The notes under the pieces: model-generated
Database searches by the model: none
Told to the model about the DNA's origin: nothing
Seen by the model: only the letters and a program-made list of their open reading frames with translations
Shown: one piece after another, positions 19,744 through 28,716 of the stretch
Numbering within the stretch: the stretch's first letter is position 1
Layout: every line of letters starts with the position of its first letter
Made by a program: the position numbers and the translations under genes
Assembly (NCBI RefSeq): GCF_013366375.1
Contig: NZ_JABWMJ010000006.1
Coordinates: forward strand, 248,001-312,000
DNA: 64,000 nt
Source: Rhizobacter koreensis
GTDB lineage: Bacteria; Pseudomonadota; Gammaproteobacteria; Burkholderiales; Burkholderiaceae_C
Direction of reading: 5' to 3'

Positions 19744-21618
19744 TCAACCCTGGTATTCCGGCACCAGCTCGCGCAGCCTCGCGCGCACCGACTCGGGCGA
19801 CGCGCTCGCGTCGAGGCCCTCCAGCCAGTCCAGCAGCGCATTCATCCAGCGGTCGTCGGCATGGTCGCGCAGGCGCGCGATGCGCAGGCTCGGATGCGCC
19901 GCCGGCAGGGTGCGATCGGCCGCGCCGAGCAGTTCCTCGTACAGCTTCTCGCCCGGCCGCGGGCCGCTGAACACGATCTCGATCTCGCGCTCGCCGTAGC
20001 CCGCGAGGCGGATCAGCTGGCGCGCGAGGTCGACGATGCGGATCGGCTCGCCCATGTCGAGCACGTAGACCTGTCCGCTCTCGGCGAGCGCCGCCGCCTG
20101 CAGGACGAGCCGCGCGGCCTCGGGAATGGTCATGAAGTAGCGCGTCATCGCCGGGTGCGTCACCGTGACCGGGCCGCCGGCGGCGATCTGCTCCTTGAAC
20201 TTCGGGATCACGCTGCCGCTCGATCCGAGCACGTTGCCGAAGCGCACCGCCGAGAAGCGCGTGGCGTGGCCCTCCGTCGCCAGGTACGAGAGCGCCATCT
20301 CGGCGGCCCGCTTGCTGGCGCCCATCACGCTGGTCGGATTGACCGCCTTGTCGGTCGAGATCAGCACGAAGCGCTCGACGCCTGCCTCGGCGGCGGCGCG
20401 CGCCGCGCGCACGGTGCCCAGCGTGTTGTTGGTGAGCGCGGCCCAGGCGTTGTCGTCCTCCATCAGCGGGACGTGCTTGTAGGCCGCCGCGTGCAGCACC
20501 AGCTGGGGTCGATGGCGCTGAAAGGTGCTGCGCAGCTGCTCACCGCTGCGCACGTCGCCGATCAGGCGCACCAGCGGCAGCTCGGGGTGACGCGCGCCGA
20601 GCGACTGCTCGATCTGGTAGAGCGCGAACTCGCTGGCCTCGAAGAGCACCAGCTGCGCGGGGCCGTAGCGCGCGACCTGGCGGCACAGCTCGGATCCGAT
20701 CGAGCCGCCGGCGCCGGTCACCAGCACCGTCTTGCCGGCGATGATGCCGGCGATCCCCGGCTCGTCGAGCTCGACCGGCTCGCGGCCGAGCACGTCCTCG
20801 GGCTCGATGCGGCGCACCCGCTCGATCGGCGCGCGCTCGTCGTGCAGCTCGCTCATGGAAGGCACCGTCAGCACCGCGAGGCCGGTCGCCGACGCGAGCT
20901 CGATGGCGCGCCGGCGGGCGGTCAGCGCGACGCCCGGCATCGCGACGATCACGTGCGTGGCATGGCCGCGGATCGCCTCCGAGGCCACGTCGGCGAGCGT
21001 GCCCCGCACCGACACGCCGGCGACGCGCGCGCCGCGCTTGGCCGGGTCGTCGTCGAGCAGCGCGAGCACGTCCCAGCCCTCGTCGTGCAGGCCCGCGAGC
21101 AGCAGGCGCGCCGCCGCGCCGGCACCCATCACGACCGCCCGCTTCGCATCGCCGGCCTTGCCGCGGCTCTGCGCGCGCGCGTGCTCGTAGAGCGCGCGAT
21201 AGACCAGGCGCACGATGCACAGGCTCATCAGCGTGACGACGGGGTGCAGCGCGAGCACCGCGCGCGGCACCGCGCGCAGCTCGAGCCCCATCACCACCGC
21301 CGCGCTCAGTGCGCCCGCCACCAGGCACGCGAGGCTGAGCCGCTTGACCTCGGCGAAGCCAGAGAAGCGCCACATGCCGAGCGGGATGCGCGACGCCACG
21401 AAGGCGATCGAATAGACGAGCGCGACGCCGAGCATCACCCAGGCGTCGTAGCCGGGCCGCGCCGACCACCAGCGCTCGAAGCCGAGCCGGAACAGGTACG
21501 TGAAATTCCAGGCGAAGCAGACCACGAGCGCGTCGACCGCGACGATCAGCGGCACGCGGTGCACGCGCAGGCGCGCCAGCCCGGCGTCGACGCGGCTCCA
21601 GAACCCGGTGCTGCTCAT
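19744..21618 (-). CDS. Membrane nucleotide-sugar 4,6-dehydratase (WbpM/CapD/PglF family)
   Basis: Likely converts UDP-GlcNAc to the 4-keto-6-deoxy sugar, the first step to aminated deoxy sugars. It is 624 aa: four membrane segments in the first 150 residues, a CoA-binding-like Rossmann region, then the catalytic SDR domain. The NAD motif is VTGAGGSIGSELCRQVA, followed by HAAAYKHVPLMEDD, LISTDKAVNPTSVMG and ASKRAAEM. In this subfamily Met replaces the usual SDR tyrosine, and TSVMGASKR here fits that. Its place next to an aminotransferase and a small phosphoglycosyl transferase mirrors the pglF-pglE-pglC route. Confidence 0.93.
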   Translation of the reverse strand: MSSTGFWSRVDAGLARLRVHRVPLIVAVDALVVCFAWNFTYLFRLGFERWWSARPGYDAWVMLGVALVYSIAFVASRIPLGMWRFSGFAEVKRLSLACLVAGALSAAVVMGLELRAVPRAVLALHPVVTLMSLCIVRLVYRALYEHARAQSRGKAGDAKRAVVMGAGAAARLLLAGLHDEGWDVLALLDDDPAKRGARVAGVSVRGTLADVASEAIRGHATHVIVAMPGVALTARRRAIELASATGLAVLTVPSMSELHDERAPIERVRRIEPEDVLGREPVELDEPGIAGIIAGKTVLVTGAGGSIGSELCRQVARYGPAQLVLFEASEFALYQIEQSLGARHPELPLVRLIGDVRSGEQLRSTFQRHRPQLVLHAAAYKHVPLMEDDNAWAALTNNTLGTVRAARAAAEAGVERFVLISTDKAVNPTSVMGASKRAAEMALSYLATEGHATRFSAVRFGNVLGSSGSVIPKFKEQIAAGGPVTVTHPAMTRYFMTIPEAARLVLQAAALAESGQVYVLDMGEPIRIVDLARQLIRLAGYGEREIEIVFSGPRPGEKLYEELLGAADRTLPAAHPSLRIARLRDHADDRWMNALLDWLEGLDASASPESVRARLRELVPEYQG

Positions 21619-21624
21619 CGTCGG

Positions 21625-22248
21625 TCAGCGGAACAGCAGACGCAGCGTGCGACCGAGCACGTGCAGGTCGGTGACCAGCGTCGCATGGTCGACGTAGTCG
21701 ACCGCGAGGCGCAGCTTCGCCGGCAGCACGACGTCGGCGTACTCGCGCTCGGGATCGGCCGCGCGCGCGAGCTGCTCGCTCTCGTCGCTGAACTGCAGCG
21801 ACGCCGGGTCGGTGATGCCGGGGCGCACGCTCAGCACCTTGGCGCGCAGGGCGTCGGGGTAGGTCGCGACCCAGCGCGGCAGCTCCGGGCGCGGGCCGAC
21901 GAGGCTCATGTCACCGAGCAGCACGTCGATCAGCTGCGGCAGCTCGTCGAGCTTGCTGCGGCGCAGGAACGCGCCGGCGCGCGTGATGCGCGGGTCGGCG
22001 CCCACCGTGATGCCGGCCGGCGCACCCCGCGGCGGCGGTGCCTCGCGCATGGTGCGGAACTTGTGGATGCGGAACACGCGGCCGTGGCGCCCGACGCGCG
22101 CCTGCCGGAACAGCGCCGGCCCGGGCGAATCGAGCCGCACCCACAGGGCGATGCCGACGAGCAGCGGCGCCAGCAGCAGCAGGCCGACGGCCGCCGCGAC
22201 GACGTCGAGCGCCCGCTTGGCGGCGCGCGCGCCGAGCGGCTGCGTCAC
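21625..22248 (-). CDS. Monotopic phosphoglycosyl transferase (PglC/WcaJ-type sugar transferase)
   Basis: Transfers a sugar-1-phosphate from a UDP-sugar to undecaprenyl phosphate at the inner membrane. It is 207 aa, the short PglC-like form with one N-terminal re-entrant helix (residues about 13-35) and the catalytic domain. Signatures are [26 protein letters not shown] and GPRPELP; the essential Asp-Glu pair is in KLDELPQ. The GTG start at 22248 overlaps the aminotransferase stop by four bases (GTGA). It follows dehydratase and aminotransferase chemistry, so its donor is probably a UDP-amino-deoxysugar. Confidence 0.92.
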   Translation of the reverse strand: MTQPLGARAAKRALDVVAAAVGLLLLAPLLVGIALWVRLDSPGPALFRQARVGRHGRVFRIHKFRTMREAPPPRGAPAGITVGADPRITRAGAFLRRSKLDELPQLIDVLLGDMSLVGPRPELPRWVATYPDALRAKVLSVRPGITDPASLQFSDESEQLARAADPEREYADVVLPAKLRLAVDYVDHATLVTDLHVLGRTLRLLFR

Positions 22249-23411
22249 GCGAGAGCGGCGCGCAGCGCCGCGACCACACGCTCGACGTCGGCATCCCGCA
22301 TCGCCGTGTAGATCGGCAGGCTCAGCATCCGCTCGTAGGCGTGCTGCGAATGCGGGAAGTCGCGCGCGTCGAGGCCGTAGCGATCGCGCCAGTACGGCTG
22401 CTGGTGCAGCGGGATGTAGTGCACGCTGCAGCCGATGCCGGCGGCGTAGAGGCGTTCGACGAGCCCATCGCGGTCGAGCGGCGCCTCGTCCGTCAGCCGC
22501 ACCGGGTAGAGGTGCCAGGCATGGGTGTCGCCATCGGCCGGGCCTGGCGGCACCACGAGCGGCAGGTCGGCGAGCGCCGCCGTGTAGCGAGCGGCGATCG
22601 CGGCGCGCCGCTGCTGGAACGCGTGCGCGCGCCTGAGCTGATGGATGCCGAGCGCCGCCGCGATGTCGGTGAGGTTGTACTTGAAGCCCGGCGCGACGAT
22701 CTCGTAGTACCAGCTCGGCCGCGTCGCCGTGAAGCGATCGAACGCGTCGCGGCTCATGCCGTGCAGGCGCATCGTCTTCATCCGCCTGGCGAGCGCGGCA
22801 TCGCGCGTCACGACCATGCCGCCCTCGCCGGTGGTGATGGTCTTGTTGGCGTAGAAGCTGAACACCGTCGCCGCGCTGTCGAGCGTGCCGACGAGGCGCC
22901 CGCCGCACGTCGTCGGCAGCGCGTGGGCGGCGTCCTCTACGATCGCGAGGCCGTGGCGCCCGGCGATCGCCTGCAGCGGCGCCATGTCGGCGGCGCGCCC
23001 GCCGTAGTGCACCGGCAGGATCGCGCGCGTCGCGGGGCCGACGGCACGCTCGACCGCCGCCGGGTCGATGCAGAGCGTCGCCGGATCGATGTCGACCAGC
23101 TTCACGTCGGCGCCGAGGTAGCGCACCACCTCGGCGGTCGCGGTGAAGGTGTGCGTCGTCGTGATCACGTCGTCACCCGGGCCGATGCCGAGCGCCTCGA
23201 GCGCGAGGTGCAGGCCGGCGGTCGCCGAATTGACCGCGATCGCGTGCAGCGCTTTGTCACCCAGGAATGCGGCGAAATCGGCTTCGAAGCGCTGCGCCTT
23301 GGCGCCGGTGGTGATCCAGCCCGAGCGCAGCGTGTCGACCACTTCGACGATCTCGTCCTCGCCGATCTCGGGGCGGGCAAACGGCAGGAAGTCGGGGCGG
23401 GCAGCGCTCAT
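22245..23411 (-). CDS. DegT/DnrJ/EryC1 (ArnB/PglE-type) sugar aminotransferase
   Basis: PLP-dependent enzyme that aminates a 4-keto nucleotide sugar. It is 388 aa from ATG 23411, which opens [20 protein letters not shown] as usual for the family; the frame upstream of it is not coding. The PLP lysine is in [13 protein letters not shown] (Lys190), with the Asp in [10 protein letters not shown], and the [13 protein letters not shown] and HYGGRAADM motifs are present. It presumably uses the product of the dehydratase at 19744-21618. The stop overlaps the sugar transferase, and its start overlaps the methyltransferase stop. Confidence 0.93.
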   Translation of the reverse strand: MSAARPDFLPFARPEIGEDEIVEVVDTLRSGWITTGAKAQRFEADFAAFLGDKALHAIAVNSATAGLHLALEALGIGPGDDVITTTHTFTATAEVVRYLGADVKLVDIDPATLCIDPAAVERAVGPATRAILPVHYGGRAADMAPLQAIAGRHGLAIVEDAAHALPTTCGGRLVGTLDSAATVFSFYANKTITTGEGGMVVTRDAALARRMKTMRLHGMSRDAFDRFTATRPSWYYEIVAPGFKYNLTDIAAALGIHQLRRAHAFQQRRAAIAARYTAALADLPLVVPPGPADGDTHAWHLYPVRLTDEAPLDRDGLVERLYAAGIGCSVHYIPLHQQPYWRDRYGLDARDFPHSQHAYERMLSLPIYTAMRDADVERVVAALRAALA

Positions 23412-24121
23412 GGCGAGGGAAGCGGCGGCTTGGCAATCCACGCGACGACGTGGGTGCGCAGGAACGGCAGCGCGTTCAGCCAAGTGTAGAGGGCCGGATG
23501 CAGGCGACAGACGCGGCGCGCGATCGGCGGCGCGAGGGTCGTCCGCCGCGCGCCGACGCGGCCGTGCGGAAAAAGCGCGCGCACGCGCGTGAGCGGAACA
23601 CCACGCACGTCAGGGTTGCGCGGGTTGTCGACGGTGAAGTCGTACCAGAGGACCGCCCCGCCCGGCTTCACCGCCGCCCAGATCGCGGCGGCGAGGCGCT
23701 GCTGGAACGCGTCGTCGAGCAGTGACGAGAACACCGTGCTGACGTAGACGACGTCGGACGCGCCGAGCGGTGCGGTCGTGGCGTCGCCGAGCGTGAGCCG
23801 CACCGCTTCGGGCAGGCGGGCGCGCGCCGTCGCGTGGCGCTCGGCAAGCAGTTCGACGCCGGCGAGGTTCTCGGCCGCGAAGCCGAGCCACAGCATCTCG
23901 AGCAGGTTGCCACCACCGCCGCTGCCGACCTCGAGCAGCGTGACCCGCGCGACGTCGTCGATGCCGGCCGTGCGGAACGCGCGCTGCAGCGCGCGCTGGC
24001 GCTCCTGCGAGGCGAGCAGCGCGGCCGGCTCGAGCAGGCTGTAGCGGCGGTCGGCGGCATGACGACGCGCGTAGCGCGCGCGGACCTCGGCGGCCTCGTC
24101 GGGTTCGGGCGCCGTGCTCAT
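23408..24121 (-). CDS. Class I SAM-dependent methyltransferase in the glycan locus
   Basis: A 237-aa cytosolic methyltransferase. The SAM motif I is [15 protein letters not shown], with the acidic GVELLAERH end of strand 2, [11 protein letters not shown], and [12 protein letters not shown] as the post-motif. It probably methylates a sugar or glycan precursor, given its position between the aminotransferase and a glycosyltransferase, with ATGA overlaps on both sides. The acceptor cannot be read from the sequence. Confidence 0.82.
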   Translation of the reverse strand: MSTAPEPDEAAEVRARYARRHAADRRYSLLEPAALLASQERQRALQRAFRTAGIDDVARVTLLEVGSGGGGNLLEMLWLGFAAENLAGVELLAERHATARARLPEAVRLTLGDATTAPLGASDVVYVSTVFSSLLDDAFQQRLAAAIWAAVKPGGAVLWYDFTVDNPRNPDVRGVPLTRVRALFPHGRVGARRTTLAPPIARRVCRLHPALYTWLNALPFLRTHVVAWIAKPPLPSP

Positions 24122-25176
24122 CGGGTCAGGCTGCCGAAGCCCGCTCGCGGCGATCGGCGCCGCGTCACGTCCCACCACCCGACCAGCGAGCCGGCGCCGT
24201 AGGCGAGGTGATAGACGACGATCACGGCCGGCACCCGCAGCAGCACGGGCGCATGGACGCGCTGGCTGCGCGCGACACCGGCGGTCATCGCGAGCACCGC
24301 GGCGGCGTAGGCGAGCAGCAGCGCCAGCAGCGGCCACGCGGCCCCCAGCAGCAGCGCGAGCACGCCGGCGCCGAGTGCCGCGACGAACAGGGCCGGCACC
24401 AGGTGGCGCAGCGCCGCCGGCTGGCCGTGCTTTCGCATCACGAACGGCTTCCAGTAGCCGTACTGCAGGTACTGGCGCGCGACCTGGCCGAGCCGCGCCC
24501 GCGGCCGGTACACGCTGCGGATCGCTCTCGACTGCCAGACGCGGCCGCCGCCCTTGACGACTCGCAGGTTGTGCTCGTCGTCCTGGTTGCGCACCAGCTG
24601 CTCGTCGAAGCCGCCGAAGCGCTCGAACGTCTTGCGCGGCCACGCGCCGAGGTAGACCGTGTCGACCGGCCCCTCGTAGTCGAGCCGGCGCGAACGCGCG
24701 CCACCCGCGACTGCCGGCGATTGGAACGCCGCCGCGACCGCGTGCTGCAACGGCCCCGCGCCGGCGTCGGGCTCGGCGCGCCAGGGTCCGCCGACGTTGT
24801 CGGCCCGGCTGCGCTCGAGCGCGGCGATGCACTGCGCGACGTAGTCGGGCGCGTATTCGCTGTGGATGTCCATCCGCACGATCACGTCGCCGCTCGCCGC
24901 GGCGAGCATGCGGTTGAGCCCGGCCGAGACGATGCGGCCCGGGTTGTCGATCCAGCGCAGGCGCGCGTCGGCGGCGGCGAGCCGCGCGAGCTCGTCGCGC
25001 GTGCCGTCGTCGCTCTGCCCGTCGGCGACCACGAGTTCGAGACGCCAGCCCGGCGGCACCTGCTGGGCGAGCGCGCTCGCGACGAACGCGCCGATGTGGC
25101 GGCGCTCGTTGCGGCACGGCGCGATCACCGACACCGTGCGGAGTCCGCTCGCGGCATCGATGCCCTCAGCCGCCAT
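24118..25176 (-). CDS. Family 2 glycosyltransferase with C-terminal membrane helices
   Basis: GT-A fold transferase of 352 aa from ATG 25176 (26 upstream codons in frame lack conservation). The N-terminal SVIAPCRNERRHIG and VVADGQSDDGTRDEL are the GT2 donor site; VRMDIHSEY carries the DXD-like metal motif and NQDDEHNLRV the acceptor-side acidic residues. The C-terminal 100 residues hold two or three hydrophobic helices anchoring it to the inner membrane, as in ExoA-like succinoglycan transferases. The start overlaps the preceding glycosyltransferase by 11 bases and the stop overlaps the methyltransferase. Confidence 0.88.
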   Translation of the reverse strand: MAAEGIDAASGLRTVSVIAPCRNERRHIGAFVASALAQQVPPGWRLELVVADGQSDDGTRDELARLAAADARLRWIDNPGRIVSAGLNRMLAAASGDVIVRMDIHSEYAPDYVAQCIAALERSRADNVGGPWRAEPDAGAGPLQHAVAAAFQSPAVAGGARSRRLDYEGPVDTVYLGAWPRKTFERFGGFDEQLVRNQDDEHNLRVVKGGGRVWQSRAIRSVYRPRARLGQVARQYLQYGYWKPFVMRKHGQPAALRHLVPALFVAALGAGVLALLLGAAWPLLALLLAYAAAVLAMTAGVARSQRVHAPVLLRVPAVIVVYHLAYGAGSLVGWWDVTRRRSPRAGFGSLTR

Positions 25177-26314
25177 CGCGTGCTCCCCGGGCCGCCACCT
25201 CGCGCACCAGCTCGGCCCAGCGGCGCCCCTGCGCCGCCTCGTCGAAATGCGCATGGCTGCGCGCGATGGCCGCGTGCGCCATCGAGGCGCGCAGCGCCGG
25301 GTCGCGCAGCAGCCGGATCACCGCGGCGCCGAGCGCGCGCGTGTCGCCGGGTGCGACCACGATCCCGGTTTCCGGCGCGACGATCTCACGGGGGCCGGTC
25401 GGGCAGTCGAACGCGACCGCCGGTACGCCGAGCGCCTGTGCCTCGAGCAGCGCGAGCGGCATCCCCTCGTAGCGCGAGGGCAGCACGAACACGGCGGCGG
25501 CACGCAGCTCGGCAGCGACGTCGTCGCTGTGCGCGACCCACTCGACGCTCGCGCCGATGCCGAGCCGATCGGCGAGCGCGTGCAGCTCGCGTTCGAGCGG
25601 GCCGCTACCGACGATGCGCAGCGTCGCATCCTGGATAGCCGCAGCGACGTCGACCCACGCGTGCAGCAGCAGGTCGAGCCCCTTCTGCGCGACGTGACGT
25701 CCGATCGCCAGCACGAGCGGCGCCGTCGGCAGCGCCGGCGCGTCGGCGCGCAGCGTCGACACGTTGGGGATCACGCGCACGTGGCGGTTGAGCGTGCGAA
25801 AGCGCGCGGCATCGGCCTCGGTCAGGCTCACGACCGCGCCGACGCGCGGGTAGAGCCGGCGCCGCAACGCGCGCCACGGCCGCGAGCGGGCGTCGAAATG
25901 GTTGTGGTCGCAGCAGATCGCGCGCGGCGCAACGCGCGGGCTGAGCGCGAGCACCGACAGCGCGGTCACGAGGCCGTTCAGGACGACCACGTCCGGCCGC
26001 TCGCGGCGGATCAGGCGGCCAAGCGCCCGGCCGATCCGCCATTGCCGGCGCAGGATGCCCCAGGCACCGAGCGCCGGCTCGGCGACGCCGGCGGGCAGGC
26101 GCGGCAGGCGGCGCGCCACGACCACCGGCACGCCGGCGCCCACCGGGAACGCGAGCCGCTCGCGCGTCGTGTCGACGCTGCCGAGCGCGACCGCCAGGCC
26201 TTCGCCGTGGAGCGCGTCCGCCAGGCGCGACACGAAGCGCTCGACGCCGCCGGCGACGTCCAGCCGATCGGCGATCAGCAGCACGCGCGGCGCCGCGCCG
26301 GCCGCCCGACTCAT
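25166..26314 (-). CDS. Family 4 glycosyltransferase
   Basis: GT-B retaining glycosyltransferase of 382 aa from ATG 26314. N-terminal LLIADRLDVAGGVERFVSRL is the glycine-rich acceptor region. The C-terminal domain has LVLAIGRHVAQKGLDLLL and the EX7E motif in SRYEGMPLALLEAQALG. No membrane segment is seen. It overlaps both neighbours (ATGA upstream, 11 bases downstream). Sugar and linkage are unknown. Confidence 0.9.
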   Translation of the reverse strand: MSRAAGAAPRVLLIADRLDVAGGVERFVSRLADALHGEGLAVALGSVDTTRERLAFPVGAGVPVVVARRLPRLPAGVAEPALGAWGILRRQWRIGRALGRLIRRERPDVVVLNGLVTALSVLALSPRVAPRAICCDHNHFDARSRPWRALRRRLYPRVGAVVSLTEADAARFRTLNRHVRVIPNVSTLRADAPALPTAPLVLAIGRHVAQKGLDLLLHAWVDVAAAIQDATLRIVGSGPLERELHALADRLGIGASVEWVAHSDDVAAELRAAAVFVLPSRYEGMPLALLEAQALGVPAVAFDCPTGPREIVAPETGIVVAPGDTRALGAAVIRLLRDPALRASMAHAAIARSHAHFDEAAQGRRWAELVREVAARGARDGG

Positions 26315-27234
26315 GCGCGGCGCCCCTCCCGCAGCAGCGCCAGCACGTCGACCCGCTCGAAGTCCGGCGCCGGCAGGTCGAAGCCGGCCGAGCGCAGCGC
26401 ACGCAGGTGCTCGCGCCCCGCGCGCAGCGGGTCGAGCAGGCCGGCGGCGGCCAGGCCGGCGACGACGCGGCGACGCAGCGACGGTCGGATTGCCGCAGCC
26501 TCTGCGGGATCGACGGACGCCGGAGCGGTCCACACCTGCTCGGCGTAGTCGGACTGCTGCGGGGCTGGAAGGTCGGCGACGTCGGCGAGCTTGCGCGCGA
26601 CCACCAGGAGATAGAGCTCGTGGCCGTTGCGCAGGGTGACGCGGCGCTTCAGCACGCGCGGGTCGGCGACGCGCCACCAGTGCCGCGGCTCGGCCTTGGT
26701 CGCGACGAACATCGCACGGAGTTCGAAGCCGCGCTCGGGCCGGTAGAGGCTGAAGAACAGCTCGGGCGAGAACTGGTAGAAGCCGTGCCCGAGCAGGTTG
26801 TTCGCCGGCAAGGCGTGCAGCAGGTGACCGCCGACCTTGCACGCCGCGACGCAGTTGCGCCACGCGGTCGGGAAGTCGAACACGTGCTCGAGGCAGCCGA
26901 AGTCGAGCACGGCGTCGTACGCGCCGAGCGGCGCCGAGCCCGCCGCGAGCGGCCGGTTCATGTCGTGCACGAAGGTCGCGTTCTCGTACGGCGAGGCGTC
27001 GATCGAGTCGACCTGCGAGGCACCGAATGCCGCCGCCAGCAGCGGCTCGAAATACGCAGGCAAGGCGCCGGCGGGCGCGCCGAGGGTCGGCAGGCCGGCG
27101 GCGCCCCGGATCCGCGCCGCGTCGTGCGGATCGACGAACACCGCCTGGCGGCCGATGCCGAGCGTGCGGTCGAAGCGCGCGCCGAGGTCGCGCGCATGCG
27201 CGAGCAGGGCCAGCGAATGGACGTCGACGCCCAT
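26311..27234 (-). CDS. Methyltransferase-like protein with degenerate SAM motif
   Basis: A 307-aa protein. The middle reads VLDFGCLEHVFDFPTAW, then KVGGHLLHALPANN and FYQFSPELFFSLY, a class I methyltransferase pattern seen in many O-antigen clusters. The usual early GxGxG motif is missing; the Rossmann start instead looks like VDSIDASPYENATFVHDMN. It may therefore be a divergent methyltransferase or a non-catalytic relative. Its start shares one base with the flippase stop (TGATG) and its stop overlaps the family 4 transferase gene. Confidence 0.72.
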   Translation of the reverse strand: MGVDVHSLALLAHARDLGARFDRTLGIGRQAVFVDPHDAARIRGAAGLPTLGAPAGALPAYFEPLLAAAFGASQVDSIDASPYENATFVHDMNRPLAAGSAPLGAYDAVLDFGCLEHVFDFPTAWRNCVAACKVGGHLLHALPANNLLGHGFYQFSPELFFSLYRPERGFELRAMFVATKAEPRHWWRVADPRVLKRRVTLRNGHELYLLVVARKLADVADLPAPQQSDYAEQVWTAPASVDPAEAAAIRPSLRRRVVAGLAAAGLLDPLRAGREHLRALRSAGFDLPAPDFERVDVLALLREGRRA

Positions 27235-28505
27235 CAGCGAGGATCGCCGCCGCGCACGCGCAGCGTGACGGCGATGCCGGCGACCGAGAGCAGCGCGACC
27301 AGGACCTCGGCGCCCAGCGCGACGCTCGCCAGCCCGGGCGCGCGCGATGCGCCCGACCAGCGCGCGGCGGCGAGGACGCCGACCACCGCGCCGGCGACCA
27401 TCGCGACGCGATAGGCGGCGTCGAAGCGGCCGCTGCCCAGCATCCAGTAGCCGATGAACTTCCAGCCGAGCAGCAGCGGCCAGAGCCACGCGAGGACCGT
27501 GAAGGTCGCGGCGAGCAGCGCCGGGTCGAACCCCGCGAGGCGCCGCGACGCGATCGGCTCGAGCCACGGCCAGAGCGCGTGCGCGAGCAGCATCAACACC
27601 ACCCCGGTCGCGGCGCCGAGCACGGCCCAGCGCAGCGCGAGGCGGAGCGCCGCGCGCGCGCCGGTCTGGAACAGCACCACGATGTGCGGGTAGACGACGC
27701 CGAAGATCGGCTCGGCGGCCGCGAGGAAGACGCGCACGATGCGGTCGACCATCACGTAGACGCCGAGCTCGGCGCGCGCGAGCTGCGCCGACGCGGCTGC
27801 AGGCAGCGCGAACGAGTACGCGGCACCGGCGATCGCCACCGGCAGCATGCGCGCGCCGAGGCGCAGGCCCGGCAGCACCGCCGGCGCGGACCACAGGCGG
27901 TGCGCCTCGGCGGCGCCGGCGAGGTCGCGGCGCAGCCAGCGCCAGCCGGCCCACGCCAGGCATGCCGAGGCGGCGAGCTGCAGCAGCACGAACGCCGCCA
28001 CGCTGGTCGCGAATGCCCAGCACGCGCCGAGCAGCAGGCCGTAGACGACGAGCTCGACGCGCGCCCAGCGGCCGAGCTGCTGCGTCGCCTGCAGGTACCA
28101 GGTCGCCGGCGCGCCGAGGGCGCAGGCGAGCCCGGCGATCGCCGCACCGTCGGCCCACGGGTGCGTCGCCTGCGGGGCGATCCAGTGCACCGCGGCGAAC
28201 GCGAGCAGCGTCGCCGGCAGCGCCAGAACGCAGCGTGCGCTGAACACCTGGCGCGCGAGGCGCCAGCGCTCGGCGGCGTCGGCGTGCACCGCGACGCGCG
28301 TCGCCGCGGCCAGGAAGCCGCCTTCGACGAGCGTCGACAGCAGCCCTGACCAGACCAGGATGAAGCCGAGCCGCCCGAACGCCTCGGCGCCGATACGCGA
28401 CGCGAGCAACGGCAGCACCAGGAGCGGCAGCGCGGCGCGAGTGGCCGCCGCCGCGTACATCGGCGGCAGGGTGCGGCTCAGACGCGACGGTGGGTGCGAG
28501 GTCAT
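27234..28505 (-). CDS. Wzx-like polysaccharide flippase (MOP superfamily)
   Basis: A 423-aa polytopic inner-membrane protein with about twelve hydrophobic helices and few charged residues, starting at ATG 28505. The N-terminus, with LPLLVLPLLASRIGAEAFGRLGF, fits the oligosaccharide flippase family, in which a G-x-E-x-F/Y-G pattern follows helix 1. It would move the lipid-linked glycan to the periplasm. The open frame upstream of 28505 is shadow. A 211-base gap separates it from the next gene. Confidence 0.85.
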   Translation of the reverse strand: MTSHPPSRLSRTLPPMYAAAATRAALPLLVLPLLASRIGAEAFGRLGFILVWSGLLSTLVEGGFLAAATRVAVHADAAERWRLARQVFSARCVLALPATLLAFAAVHWIAPQATHPWADGAAIAGLACALGAPATWYLQATQQLGRWARVELVVYGLLLGACWAFATSVAAFVLLQLAASACLAWAGWRWLRRDLAGAAEAHRLWSAPAVLPGLRLGARMLPVAIAGAAYSFALPAAASAQLARAELGVYVMVDRIVRVFLAAAEPIFGVVYPHIVVLFQTGARAALRLALRWAVLGAATGVVLMLLAHALWPWLEPIASRRLAGFDPALLAATFTVLAWLWPLLLGWKFIGYWMLGSGRFDAAYRVAMVAGAVVGVLAAARWSGASRAPGLASVALGAEVLVALLSVAGIAVTLRVRGGDPR

Positions 28506-28716
28506 GCGCGGCTCGAGGGGCTCGGGCGACGCCGCGGAGCGCAGCGCCGAAGTGGTGCGCAGCGGGGCGACGGGGCGAAGGCTGCGCTGCCCGCGAGCGC
28601 CCGGACCGGGCTCCCTGCAGGGGCGGCGCGATTGTCGCAGCGCGCGCCGGTGCGACGGCGCGCGCTGCGGGCGCAGTCGCCGTGGGCCGTTCCGCGCGGC
28701 GGGAGCCGGCGGCTCG

